Of a stretch of 64,000 bases of DNA, positions 1 to 8,009 are shown one piece after another (within the stretch, counting starts at the first letter, position 1; each line of letters starts with the position of its first letter). The stretch covers positions 62,001 through 126,000 of the forward strand of contig NZ_LMEV01000013.1 of the NCBI RefSeq assembly GCF_001426505.1, in the 5' to 3' direction. Made by a program: the position numbers and the translations under genes. The notes below the pieces were generated by a model. It did no database searches. It was not told the origin of the DNA and saw nothing but the letters and a program-made list of their open reading frames with translations. This DNA comes from Variovorax sp. Root473. GTDB lineage: Bacteria; Pseudomonadota; Gammaproteobacteria; Burkholderiales; Burkholderiaceae_C.

Positions 1-86
1 GCTTTCCGCACAAGATCCGCGGTGCCTCGGCAGGCTGGACGCGCGCGGTGGCGATCTTCGACGACGCGTTGATGGCATCGGTCTGA
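1..86 (+). CDS. C-terminal end of an unidentified protein (partial)
   Basis: The reading frame is open from the left edge to a TGA at 84-86 and encodes a tail ending in DDALMASV. Only about 27 residues are visible and I do not recognise the family. The stop codon lies two bases before the ATG of the fumarylacetoacetase gene, so the two are very probably co-transcribed and the product may act in the same aromatic ring-cleavage pathway, but that is inference. Confidence 0.6.
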   Translation, partial: FPHKIRGASAGWTRAVAIFDDALMASV

Positions 87-88
87 AG

Positions 89-1411
89 ATGATCGAACTC
101 AACCACACGCACGACGCCGGCGCCCGCAGCTGGATTGCATCGGCCAACGCCGCGGGCAGCGACTTTCCGATCCAGAACCTGCCGTATGCGATGTTCCGTC
201 GCACCGGCAGCCCCGAGCCGTTTCGCGGCGGCGTGGCCATCGGCGACCAGGTGCTCGACCTCGCGGCGCTGGCGGCGGGCTCGCACGTGGAAGGCCTCGC
301 GCTCGATGGCGCGCGCGCGGCTGCCCTGCCCGCGCTCAACGATTTCTTCGCGCTCGGCCCTTCCGCCTGGCAGGCGCTGCGCCATGCAGTCTTTGCGCTC
401 TTGCACAGCGATGCGCCGGCGGCGACGGTGAACGACCTGCGCGGCTGCCTCGTGCCGCAAGCCGAGATCGAATACACCGTGCCTGCGCGCATCGGCGACT
501 ACACCGACTTCTACACCTCGATCGACCACGCGCTGAACATCAGCCGCCTGATGAACCCCGACGGCGATGTCACGCCCAACTTTCGCTGGGTGCCGACCGC
601 GTACCACGGGCGCGTGTCGACCATCGGCGTGAGCGGCCAGCGCTTCCACCGGCCGATGGGCCAGGCCATGGCGCCCGGCGCGAAGGCGCCGACGTACCAG
701 GCCTGCGCGCGGCTCGACTACGAACTGGAGCTGGGCGTGTGGATCGGCCAGGGCAACGCGCAGGGCGAGGCGATTCCGCTTGCGCGCGCGGAAGAACACA
801 TCTTCGGGCTCTGCCTGCTCAATGACTGGTCGGCGCGCGACATCCAGTTCTGGGAGATGGCGCCCCTCGGACCGTTCCTCGCGAAGAACTTCGCCACCAC
901 GATCTCGCCGTGGATCGTGACGATGGAAGCGCTCGCGCCCTACCGCCAGGCGTGGACGCGCCCCGCGAACGACCCGCAACCGCTGCCGTATCTGGAAGGC
1001 GACGCGAACCGCGAAGGCGGCGCGCTCGACATCCGCCTGGAAGTCTGGCTCGAAAGCGAAAAGGCGCGCGCGCAGAAGACCGGGCCGTCGCGCCTGTCGG
1101 CCACGAGCTTCAAGCACCAGTACTGGAGCATTGCGCAGATGGTGGCGCACCACACGGTGGGCGGCTGCAGCCTGAACCCGGGCGACCTGTTCGGCAGCGG
1201 CACCATCTCGGGCCCCGGCGAGGGCGAGGCCGGCGCGATCATCGAGCTGACGCGCGCGGCGCAAACCCCGGTGACGCTGGCCAACGGCGAGACGCGCGGT
1301 TTCCTGGAAGACGGGGATGCGGTGCTGCTGCGCGGCTGGTGCGAGAAGCCCGGCCATGCGCGCATCGGTTTCGGCGAGAGCCGGGGGACCGTGCTGCCGG
1401 CGCGAGGTTGA
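89..1411 (+). CDS. fahA: Fumarylacetoacetase
   Basis: Hydrolyses 4-fumarylacetoacetate to fumarate and acetoacetate, the last step of homogentisate (tyrosine/phenylalanine) degradation, in the cytosol. At 440 residues it has the full two-domain length of the family. The metal and catalytic residues are visible: D140 and H147 in DFYTSIDH, E212 and E214 in YELELG, D246 in LNDWSARD and K266 in FLAKNF. The ATG follows the preceding stop by two bases, consistent with translational coupling. A hairpin terminator follows at 1425-1459. No homogentisate dioxygenase is in the window; it may lie to the left. The family call is secure. Confidence 0.96.
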   Translation: MIELNHTHDAGARSWIASANAAGSDFPIQNLPYAMFRRTGSPEPFRGGVAIGDQVLDLAALAAGSHVEGLALDGARAAALPALNDFFALGPSAWQALRHAVFALLHSDAPAATVNDLRGCLVPQAEIEYTVPARIGDYTDFYTSIDHALNISRLMNPDGDVTPNFRWVPTAYHGRVSTIGVSGQRFHRPMGQAMAPGAKAPTYQACARLDYELELGVWIGQGNAQGEAIPLARAEEHIFGLCLLNDWSARDIQFWEMAPLGPFLAKNFATTISPWIVTMEALAPYRQAWTRPANDPQPLPYLEGDANREGGALDIRLEVWLESEKARAQKTGPSRLSATSFKHQYWSIAQMVAHHTVGGCSLNPGDLFGSGTISGPGEGEAGAIIELTRAAQTPVTLANGETRGFLEDGDAVLLRGWCEKPGHARIGFGESRGTVLPARG

Positions 1412-1424
1412 AAGCGACGCACCA

Positions 1425-1459
1425 ATGAAAAAGGCCACCGGGTGAGGTGGCCTTTTCAT
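1425..1459. terminator. Bidirectional intrinsic terminator
   Basis: An inverted repeat of about 14 bp (ATGAAAA(A)GGCCACC / GGTGGCCTTTTCAT) with a six-base loop is flanked by A-rich and T-rich ends, so it can work in both directions. It sits 14 bases after fahA and 7 bases beyond the 3' end of the minus-strand tRNA gene, so it probably ends both transcripts. Confidence 0.8.
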
Positions 1460-1465
1460 GCGATT

Positions 1466-1541
1466 TGGAGCGGGAAAAGAGTCTCGAACTCTCGACCTCA
1501 ACCTTGGCAAGGTTGCGCTCTACCAACTGAGCTATTCCCGC
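1466..1541 (-). tRNA. tRNA-Gly (GCC anticodon)
   Basis: Read on the minus strand, the 76-nt sequence folds as a standard cloverleaf: acceptor stem GCGGGAA/TTCCCGC, D-arm with AGCTCAGTTGGTAGAGC, anticodon stem CAACC/GGTTG with loop TTGCCAA (anticodon GCC), and a T-arm containing GTTCGAGAC. The 3' CCA is encoded (TGG at 1466-1468 on the plus strand). It decodes GGC/GGT, major glycine codons in this genome. Confidence 0.97.
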
Positions 1542-1604
1542 GTGAGCCTCAGATTATAGGGTGGTTCGAAGCCGTTTTCCAGTCTTCCCCGAAAAAATTT
1601 GAAA

Positions 1605-2507
1605 TCAGGCCCCGAACACCAGCGCGCGGTGCATCGCCACCCCGGCGAAGAGCCCATCGGCCGAGGCCAGCGTGGCGTTGGAAAAAGCCATCGCCACATC
1701 GCCCGCGGCGTACACGCCAGGCACGGTGGTCGTCTTCATCGCATCGACGCGCAACACCTTGCCCATCGGGCAGTCGTCGAACGCGCAGCCCAGCTGCTCG
1801 GCCAGCGGACTGGCCGGGCGTGTGTGCGGCGCCACGAACATCGCTTCGAGCGGCACGCGCCGACCGTCGTCCAGGCGCACGGCGGCCAGGTGCGTCCCCT
1901 GCCCTTCGAGGCCGGCGATGCGCCCGGGCTCGATGGTCACGCCGCGTGATTGCAGCCGGGCGCGAGCCTCGGCATCCGGCCCTTCCTCGCCATTCAGGAA
2001 GAGCGTCGTCGGGCCCCACTCGGCGATCAGCAACGCGTGTTCCGGCGGATGCGCGCTGTGAAAGAGCACGCCCAGCGGGCGGTCGCCGAACTCGTAGCCG
2101 TGGCAATAGGGGCAATGCAGCACGCTCTTGCCCCAGCGCTCGCCCAGGCCCGGAATGTCGGGCAGGCCGTCCTGCACGCCGAAAGCCAACAGCAGCTTGC
2201 GCGCCAACAGCTGTTCGCCGTTGTTCAGCGAGACCGTGAAGCCCTCCGCGCCATCGGCCGTTGCCGCAGTCGCCATGCCTTCGACGAAGCTGACCGACGG
2301 ATAGGCGAGCAGCTTGTCGCGCGCGTCGGCAATCATCTGCCGCGGCGGCATGCCGTCCTGCCCGAAGAAGCCGTGCGAAGCATCGGCGAAGCGGTTGCGC
2401 GGGGCACCTGCGTCGACGACGCAGACCTTCCGCCGCGCCCGTGCAAGCTGCATGGCCGCGGAAAGGCCGGCAAAGCTGCCGCCTACGATCAGAGCGTCAT
2501 GACGCAT
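1605..2507 (-). CDS. NAD(P)/FAD-dependent oxidoreductase, thioredoxin-reductase-like
   Basis: A 300-residue flavoprotein with the pyridine nucleotide-disulfide oxidoreductase fold: the FAD-binding glycine motif VGGSFAG at residues 8-14, a redox-type CPYC at 132-135 in the position of the thioredoxin reductase CxxC, and the second FAD motif GVYAAGDVA near residue 265. The length matches low-molecular-weight thioredoxin reductases, but CPYCHGYE differs from the usual CATCDG, as in the stand-alone flavoproteins often linked to redox-sensing regulators. Its start overlaps the end of the Rrf2 regulator gene by 11 bp, so the two form an operon. The physiological electron acceptor is unknown; an alkyl hydroperoxide, quinone or glutaredoxin-like partner is possible. 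Confidence 0.85.
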   Translation of the reverse strand: MRHDALIVGGSFAGLSAAMQLARARRKVCVVDAGAPRNRFADASHGFFGQDGMPPRQMIADARDKLLAYPSVSFVEGMATAATADGAEGFTVSLNNGEQLLARKLLLAFGVQDGLPDIPGLGERWGKSVLHCPYCHGYEFGDRPLGVLFHSAHPPEHALLIAEWGPTTLFLNGEEGPDAEARARLQSRGVTIEPGRIAGLEGQGTHLAAVRLDDGRRVPLEAMFVAPHTRPASPLAEQLGCAFDDCPMGKVLRVDAMKTTTVPGVYAAGDVAMAFSNATLASADGLFAGVAMHRALVFGA

Positions 2508-2958
2508 GTTCGATGTCCTTCAATGTGAAGCCGCCGCCTGTCATGCGGCGATGAAAGTCCCTGGAAAGATCGGCCAGCGTGATGCTGTTGAAGCGCTTGA
2601 GCAGCAGCGCCTCGGCCTCGTCGCATGCGCCGTCGAGCGCCGCATTCACCGCCTGCTCGACGATGCAGCCCGGGCTCTCGGTGCGGTTGCCCATGGCCAG
2701 CAGCGCGGGCGCGCCGACGGCGTTGTGGATGTCGCCCAGCGTTACCGCCGACAGGGTGCACGACAGCACCCACCCGCCGCCATGCCCCTTGGCCGAACTG
2801 ACGAAGCCGGCCTGCCGCAAGCCCGCCATGAGACGGCGCACGACGACGGGGTTGGTCTGCATCGCCGCGGCGAGCGCTTCGGACGTGATAGGTGCGTTCA
2901 GCTCGGCCATGTGCAGCAGCACGTGGAGCACGCCGGAAAGCTTGCTGTCTCGTTTCAT
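2497..2958 (-). CDS. Rrf2 family transcriptional regulator
   Basis: A 153-residue DNA-binding protein with an N-terminal winged helix ([20 protein letters not shown], then the GGWVLSC wing) and the C-terminal helix of the Rrf2/YwnA type. Only C93 (SPGCIVEQ) and C112 are placed near the cluster-binding segment, not the three cysteines of IscR/NsrR, so iron-sulfur binding is doubtful; thiol redox sensing is an alternative. It is translationally coupled to the flavoprotein gene. The octamer GTTTCATG occurs twice, at 2952-2959 and 2971-2978, around its start codon, and is a candidate autoregulatory operator. It is divergent from the AraC-type gene at 3065. Confidence 0.88.
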   Translation of the reverse strand: MKRDSKLSGVLHVLLHMAELNAPITSEALAAAMQTNPVVVRRLMAGLRQAGFVSSAKGHGGGWVLSCTLSAVTLGDIHNAVGAPALLAMGNRTESPGCIVEQAVNAALDGACDEAEALLLKRFNSITLADLSRDFHRRMTGGGFTLKDIEHAS

Positions 2959-3064
2959 GCAACATTATTTGTTTCATGACTTTTCACGGCACGCCGAAGG
3001 GTCTTTCAGCGCCCCGCACTCCGCGTCCGCTTGCCGCGGCGCAGGCACGAGAATCGGCCTCGCC

Positions 3065-4237
3065 ATGACGCTCACCCCGACCACCCTGTTCGACACAGCC
3101 CTGCGCGGCGTGCTACTGGCCTTGCTGCTCGTGCTCGCGTTGGTCCTCGGGCGCGACCGCCCTCGCCTGCCGGCCGCGCGTGCGGGTGCGCTGCTCGCGC
3201 TCGGCCTGTGCGTGCAGGTCATCGGCGCCATGCCGCTGTTCGAAGCGCTCGTGCCGCGCGGGTGGCAGGCGCCGTTTGTCGCGGTGTCCATCGGCAACGG
3301 CGTGCTGTTCTGGGTGTTCGTGCAGGCATTGTTCGACGACGACTTCGTGCTGCGGCCGCTGCATGTCGTCACTTGGTTGGCGGTCGCCGCGGTGGCCGCG
3401 CTGAATTGCGCGCTGGTGGCGGGCAGCGCCTCGGTGCTTGCGCCGCTCACGATGGGTGTGCAGCGCGCAGTGCCGCTGGTGTTCGCGGTGCTGGCCGCGA
3501 GGGCGGCGGCTTCGCAGTGGCGCGCCGACCTGGTGGAAGGACGGCGCCGGCTGCGTGTGTTCATCGTGGTGACGGGCGTCGGCTACAGCGTCGGGATGCT
3601 GGCAGTTCGTCTGGCCTCGCCGCGCGGACAGCTGTCGGACCTGTCAGCGACCGCGGACGTGGCGATGCTGCTGCTGATCGTCGCGGTGGTGGCGTGGCGG
3701 ATGTTGCGGCTGGCGGGTTCGGAGCTGTTTCCGGCTGCGCAGGCGCCGGTCACGATGCCAGCCATGACGCCAGAAGCGCCACTGAAAGAAGAAGCGGTCG
3801 CACCGGCGCCGGTCGAAGCACCGCCGCCGCCGGCAGCAGCCGAGCCGCCTCCGCCACCTGAACCCGCCCCTGACGCCGACCCCGCCGAAGACCGCCTCGC
3901 CGAAGCCCTCCAGCACGCCATGGCCGTCGACCGCGTCTACCACCGCGAAGATCTGAGCATCGCCAGCCTCGCCGCCCAGTTGTCCGTCCCCGAATACCGG
4001 CTGCGCCGCGTCATCAACCAGCGGCTCGGGCACCGCAACTTCAACGCCTTCGTCAACGGCTTCCGGCTGGCCGAGGCGATGGCAGCACTGGCCGATCCGT
4101 CGAAGCGCGAGCTGCCCGCGCTGACCCTCGCGCTGACCGCCGGCTTCCAGTCGATCGGTCCGTTCAACCGCGCCTTCAAGGCCGCCACCGGCCTCACGCC
4201 CACCGAATTCCGCAAGCAGAAGCTGGCCGAATCCTGA
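3065..4237 (+). CDS. Membrane-anchored AraC family regulator
   Basis: A 390-residue protein. Residues 8-215 contain about seven hydrophobic segments (roughly 12-30, 40-60, 70-90, 100-120, 130-147, 165-182, 197-213). Residues 222-275 are a proline/alanine-rich linker and 280-387 are an AraC-type double helix-turn-helix ending in ATGLTPTEFRKQKL. The upstream open frame runs back through the divergent Rrf2 gene, so I chose the ATG at 3065, where the first membrane segment begins. The design is that of integral-membrane AraC regulators that sense an unknown signal. No target is evident; the secreted hydrolase 100 bp downstream is a possibility. Confidence 0.85.
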   Translation: MTLTPTTLFDTALRGVLLALLLVLALVLGRDRPRLPAARAGALLALGLCVQVIGAMPLFEALVPRGWQAPFVAVSIGNGVLFWVFVQALFDDDFVLRPLHVVTWLAVAAVAALNCALVAGSASVLAPLTMGVQRAVPLVFAVLAARAAASQWRADLVEGRRRLRVFIVVTGVGYSVGMLAVRLASPRGQLSDLSATADVAMLLLIVAVVAWRMLRLAGSELFPAAQAPVTMPAMTPEAPLKEEAVAPAPVEAPPPPAAAEPPPPPEPAPDADPAEDRLAEALQHAMAVDRVYHREDLSIASLAAQLSVPEYRLRRVINQRLGHRNFNAFVNGFRLAEAMAALADPSKRELPALTLALTAGFQSIGPFNRAFKAATGLTPTEFRKQKLAES

Positions 4238-4344
4238 AATCTCTGGCCGAAAACCGCGCTTGCGGGTTTCGGCCAGACGCGTGCAGCACGGCGCGACATC
4301 GTCCGTGTCACCGAGGGCTTGGGCCTTCGATGACAAGGAGTTCG

Positions 4345-5400
4345 ATGCGAAGACGTCTGTATTTCATCTGCCTGCTGGCGCTGGGGTCCGGCTGGGTGCA
4401 CGCCGCGATGGGGCTGGCGGAGATTCCCGCGGCTGCCGGCGACGGCCCGGTCACCGTGTTCTATCCCACCAACGACCCGCCCCAGCCGACACGGCGTGCG
4501 CGCTTCACGCTCGACGTGGCGGCGCAGGGAGCGCCGGTGCACGGCAACGGCCGGCTGGTCGTGGTCTCGCACGGTTCGGGCGGCGCGCCATGGGTGCATG
4601 CGGACCTGGCGCGCAGCCTGGTCGAGGCGGGCTTCGTCGTCGCCATGCCCGAGCACAAGGCCGACAACTACAAGGACGAACGCAACCCCGGCCCCGACAG
4701 CTGGACGATGCGCCCGGCCGAGGTGTCGCGTGCCATCGATGCGGTGGCCCGCGATGCGCGCTTTGCGCCGCTGCTGCAGTTCGACAAAGTCGGCATGTAC
4801 GGCATGTCGGCGGGGGGGCATACGGCGCTGACCCTCGCGGGCGGGCGCTGGTCACCGGCTGGATTCAAGCAGCACTGCGAGGCGAACCTGGTAGACGACT
4901 TCCAGTCGTGCGTGGGCCTCATCACGCGGCTCACGGGCGGGCCATTCGACGGCCTCAAGAAGTGGGGCGCCCAACTCGTCATCCGCCATCGCTTCGACAA
5001 CGCTACCTGGCGCATGCACACCGACCCGCGCATCGCCGCCATCGTGGCGGGCGTGCCGTCGTCGGCCGACTTCGACATGGCCTCGCTGGCCACGCCCCGG
5101 GTGCCGCTGGGCCTGATCACCGCGCAGCAAGACCGGTGGCTGGTTCCGCGCTTTCACAGCGCCCGGGTGCTCGCGGCCTGCCTGCCGCGCTGCGAGCTGA
5201 TTGCGGACATGCCGACCGGCGGCCACGGTGCGCTGCTGTCACCGCCGCCGCCGAACCTCTCGGGCCTGATCGGCGACATGCTGAACGACCCGCCGGGCTT
5301 CGACCGCGCGAGCGTCCTGCCCGAGGTGAACCGCAAGACAACTGCCTTCTTCAGCGCGCATCTGCCGTCCCGATCCGCAGACCCGACGGCGCCGCCCTAA
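4345..5400 (+). CDS. Exported alpha/beta hydrolase (dienelactone-hydrolase-like)
   Basis: A serine hydrolase of about 351 residues with an N-terminal signal peptide (MRRRLYFICLLALGSG..VHA, probable cleavage near residue 20). It has the oxyanion-region motif VVVSHGSGG at 73-80, the nucleophile elbow GMSAGGH with Ser155, and a late GGHGAL holding the probable catalytic His. It resembles predicted dienelactone hydrolases and platelet-activating-factor acetylhydrolase-like proteins; the substrate is unknown. I preferred the ATG at 4345 because AAGGAG lies at 4335-4340; an in-frame ATG at 4330 would add five residues. It follows the AraC gene in the same direction. Confidence 0.82.
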   Translation: MRRRLYFICLLALGSGWVHAAMGLAEIPAAAGDGPVTVFYPTNDPPQPTRRARFTLDVAAQGAPVHGNGRLVVVSHGSGGAPWVHADLARSLVEAGFVVAMPEHKADNYKDERNPGPDSWTMRPAEVSRAIDAVARDARFAPLLQFDKVGMYGMSAGGHTALTLAGGRWSPAGFKQHCEANLVDDFQSCVGLITRLTGGPFDGLKKWGAQLVIRHRFDNATWRMHTDPRIAAIVAGVPSSADFDMASLATPRVPLGLITAQQDRWLVPRFHSARVLAACLPRCELIADMPTGGHGALLSPPPPNLSGLIGDMLNDPPGFDRASVLPEVNRKTTAFFSAHLPSRSADPTAPP

Positions 5401-5560
5401 CGCACGAGCCCCCGATTCCGCCGACGGCCAGTTCCCACAGCGTCGGGCGAACCTGCCGCACATGGCGACAACCTGCCGGCCCGTCATGGTTGCCCCCGAA
5501 TCGATCGAACCCCGGTCGGTTCTGCAAACCGTGACTCAGCAACGAAAGGAACTGTCACTC

Positions 5561-6034
5561 ATGACTACACATGCAACCAACCGCATCTTCATCGGCGCCA
5601 TGCTGGCGGGCCTCCTGGCCCTCGGCGGAACAGCCCAGGCGCAAGGCGTCGGTGTCGGCGTGGGGGTCAACGCCGATGTGAAGGCCTCGGGCAGCACCGG
5701 TGCGACGCAAAGCGGCGCAGCAGGCGCACGCACGCAGACCGGTGCGTCGGCCGATGCCAATGCGGACACCTCCACCTCCGGCGCAACCGGCGGCGTGGGC
5801 AATGCCGTCGGTGGCGTGCTCGGCACGGCCACGGGTGCGGTCGGCGGTGCCACCGGCGCAGTCGGCGGCGCGACGCAGGCCGTCGGCGGTGTGACCAACA
5901 CCGTGGGCAGCACCGTGAACAGCGCGACCGGTGCCGCGGGCGCGGTCGGCGGCGCCGTGAAACCGGCCACGGCCGGCGCCAAGGCGAGCGGCAAGGCCCA
6001 GGGCTCGGGCGCGGTCGACCTGCACAAGAAGTAA
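5561..6034 (+). CDS. Low-complexity exported protein, Gly/Ala/Val/Thr-rich
   Basis: A 157-residue protein of unknown function. It starts with a clear signal peptide (basic start, hydrophobic core ..AMLAGLLALGGTAQA, cleavage near residue 27). The mature part is almost entirely G, A, V, T and S, with an imperfect repeat of the form TGAVGGAT / TQAVGGVT / TNTVGSTV in residues 90-130 and a lysine-containing tail. AAGGA lies 10 bases before the ATG at 5561. Proteins of this composition are common in Comamonadaceae and are presumably periplasmic or surface-exposed, but no activity can be assigned. Confidence 0.75.
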   Translation: MTTHATNRIFIGAMLAGLLALGGTAQAQGVGVGVGVNADVKASGSTGATQSGAAGARTQTGASADANADTSTSGATGGVGNAVGGVLGTATGAVGGATGAVGGATQAVGGVTNTVGSTVNSATGAAGAVGGAVKPATAGAKASGKAQGSGAVDLHKK

Positions 6035-6099
6035 GTCGCGCGCCCCCGCCTGCAGCGGCCGGACGCGGCTGCTGCAGGTGGGCATCCGAAAGCAATCAC

Positions 6100-6125
6100 G
6101 CCCGCAGCGCCTGTGCGTTGCGGGC
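6100..6125. terminator. Hairpin between convergent genes
   Basis: Inverted repeat GCCCGCA ... TGCGGGC with a 12-base loop, located between the convergent genes ending at 6034 and 6135. A second, imperfect hairpin (CCTGCAGC ... GCTGCTGCAGG) lies at about 6050-6077. Neither has a strong T-tract, so termination is plausible but unproven. Confidence 0.45.
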
Positions 6126-6134
6126 TTGTGTCGT

Positions 6135-6581
6135 TCAGAGGCCGGGTGCGGAAAGCTTGAAGAGACTGGTGACTTCGGTGTCGAGCACCACGAGCGCGCG
6201 CTGGTTGAACAATCGCCAGCGCCAGCGCAGGATGCCGAGCGTCGGGCGCTTCTCGGAACGGCGCACCTCGATCACGTCGGCCACCAGCCGCAGCGCGTCG
6301 CCCGGGCGAACCGGGTTGGGCCAGCGCACATGCTCCAGCCCTGGCGACGCGAACGATTCGGAGCCGGCCAGCGCCGCTTCGACCACCAGCCGCATCGCGA
6401 TCGAGCAGGTATGCCAGCCGCTTGCGATGAGTCCGCCGAAGGGGCTGTCGGCAGCCGCCTCGGCATCGGTATGAAACCACTGCGGGTCGTAGGCCCGCGC
6501 GAACTGCAGCAGCTCGGCTTCGGTGAGCACGTACGGCCCGGCCTCGATGACCTGGCCCGCATGGAAGTCGGCGAACTTCAT
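6135..6581 (-). CDS. MaoC family hydratase
   Basis: A 148-residue single hotdog-domain protein of the MaoC/(R)-specific enoyl-CoA hydratase type. The hydratase motif is readable as AYDPQWFHTD at residues 29-38, with the catalytic Asp and His, followed by FGGLIASGWHT. It starts 10 bp after the stop of boxA in the same transcript, so it probably hydrates a CoA intermediate of benzoate degradation, or provides a salvage step for the 3,4-dehydroadipyl-CoA branch. Its substrate has not been deduced from sequence. Confidence 0.85.
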   Translation of the reverse strand: MKFADFHAGQVIEAGPYVLTEAELLQFARAYDPQWFHTDAEAAADSPFGGLIASGWHTCSIAMRLVVEAALAGSESFASPGLEHVRWPNPVRPGDALRLVADVIEVRRSEKRPTLGILRWRWRLFNQRALVVLDTEVTSLFKLSAPGL

Positions 6582-6591
6582 CCGCCGCAGC

Positions 6592-7872
6592 CTAGTACGT
6601 TTCGAGGTGCAGGCGCCCTTCGCGCTTCAGTGCGGCGCCCACGGTGTCCCAGTCGAGCCCCGCTTCCTTCGCCACGTCGCGCAGTGCGAGCACCACGCCC
6701 TCTTCCATGCTCTTGAGGCCGCACACATAGAAGTGGCTGGCGCCGTCTTTCAGCAGTGCGGCCAGGTCGGCGGCGCGTTCGCGCATCAGGTCCTGCACGT
6801 AGCGCTTGGGTTGTCCCGCCGTGCGCGAGAACGCAAAGTTGATGTCGATGAAGTCCTTGGGCAGCGACTGCAGCGGGCCGAAGTACGGCAGCTCCTGCTG
6901 CGTGCGCGCGCCGAAGAAGAGCATGAGCTTGCCGCCTTCGAACTTGCCGCTCTTGCGCAGGCGCCGGCGCCATTCGGTCATGGCGCGCATGGGCGCGCTG
7001 CCGGTGCCGGTGCAGATCATCACGATGTGCGACCTGGGGTGGTTCGGCATCAGGAATGACGAACCGAACGGGCCCACCACCTGCACCGTGTCGCCCACCT
7101 TGAGGTCGCACACGTAGTTGGAACACACGCCGCGCACCGGGTCGCCTTCGTGATCCTCGGTGACGCGCTTCACGGTGAGCGAGACGTTGTTGTAGCCGGG
7201 CCGCTCGCCGTTGCGCGGGCTGGCCACCGAGTACTGGCGCGCATGGTGGCGCTTGCCGATGGCGTCCACGCCCGGCGGCACGATGCCGATCGACTGGCCT
7301 TCGAGCACGGGGAACGGCACCACGCCGAAGTCGAGCACGATGTGGTGTGTCTCACTGTCGAAGCCGGCTTCGGTGCAGTTGAAATTGCCCACCACGGTGG
7401 CGGTGGTCGGCGTCTTCGGCGGAAAGAGGTTGGTGTAGGCGTGCGCGGCCGACCACGGCGGCACGCTGGCGCCGTACTGCGCGGAGTTGAAGACCGGCTC
7501 GGTGGCTTCGGCGGCCGCCTGGGCCTGCGTCTGTGCGGGCACTTCCGCGGCCGAAGCGGCTGCGCCGGACACGCCGGCCGCTTCGAGTTCTTCGGGCGAC
7601 AGCTCGGCGGGCAGTTCTTCCCAGGTGAGCTGCTCTTCGATGGTGTACGCGCGCACCAGGGGCATGGTGCGCCAGTTGTCGATCGAGCCCGTGGGGCACG
7701 GCGAGATACAGGCCATGCAGCCATTGCAGACGTCCGCACGAACGACGTAGTTGTTGTCGTCGTGCGTGATCGCGTTCACGGGGCAGGTCGCCTCGCAGGT
7801 GTTGCAGCGGATGCAGATCTCGGGGTCGATCAGGTGCTGCTTGATGACCCCGGCTTCAACGACCATATCCAT
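6592..7872 (-). CDS. boxA: Benzoyl-CoA 2,3-epoxidase reductase component BoxA
   Basis: NADPH-dependent reductase that feeds electrons to the diiron epoxidase BoxB in aerobic benzoyl-CoA degradation; cytosolic. The N-terminus carries two [4Fe-4S] ferredoxin motifs, C20-x2-C23-x2-C26-x3-C30 and C49-x2-C52-x2-C55-x3-C59. After an Ala/Glu-rich linker comes a ferredoxin-NADP reductase module, with the FAD motif RQYSVAS near 235 and the NADPH-region motif [10 protein letters not shown] near 315. The length of 426 residues suits the family. The start MDMVVEAG at 7872 is chosen because AAGGAG stands six bases ahead of it; a start at 7890 would overlap that site. Between boxB and boxA lies a 137-bp gap filled by an interspersed repeat. 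Confidence 0.95.
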   Translation of the reverse strand: MDMVVEAGVIKQHLIDPEICIRCNTCEATCPVNAITHDDNNYVVRADVCNGCMACISPCPTGSIDNWRTMPLVRAYTIEEQLTWEELPAELSPEELEAAGVSGAAASAAEVPAQTQAQAAAEATEPVFNSAQYGASVPPWSAAHAYTNLFPPKTPTTATVVGNFNCTEAGFDSETHHIVLDFGVVPFPVLEGQSIGIVPPGVDAIGKRHHARQYSVASPRNGERPGYNNVSLTVKRVTEDHEGDPVRGVCSNYVCDLKVGDTVQVVGPFGSSFLMPNHPRSHIVMICTGTGSAPMRAMTEWRRRLRKSGKFEGGKLMLFFGARTQQELPYFGPLQSLPKDFIDINFAFSRTAGQPKRYVQDLMRERAADLAALLKDGASHFYVCGLKSMEEGVVLALRDVAKEAGLDWDTVGAALKREGRLHLETY

Positions 7873-7904
7873 CGTGTTCTCCTTTTTCACCCGGGCCCCT
7901 TTCG

Positions 7905-7999
7905 CGAAGCACCGCGGAACCGGCTTTGCCGGGCCGCAGGTGCTGCCCCCGGCAAGGGGGTTGGCGAAGCGACACGAAGTGCGCGCAGCCTGGGGGTGT
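7905..7999 (-). repeat. Stop-codon-associated intergenic repeat, family 1 (copy A)
   Basis: Read on the minus strand, this begins a few bases after the boxB stop with CCCCCAGGCT and continues through the conserved decamer CACTTCGTGT (complement at 7972-7981), a C-run/G-run hairpin (CCCCC-TTGC-GGGGG type) and the block GCGGCCCGGCAAAGCCGG followed by TTCCGCGGTG. The same order of blocks is found at 18023-18112, 44306-44391 and, divergently, 20769-20848. It occupies most of the boxB-boxA gap. Confidence 0.85.
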
Positions 8000-8009
8000 A
8001 CCTAATTCT

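Noticed and set aside
2579..3064. N-terminal extension of the AraC regulator by 162 codons
   Set aside because: This part is antisense to the Rrf2 gene and shows no domain; the membrane segment starts properly at the ATG at 3065.
5820..5940. Repeats in the low-complexity exported protein as a possible CRISPR or tandem DNA repeat
   Set aside because: The repeat is at the protein level (TxAVGGxT), is imperfect in DNA, and has no spacer structure.
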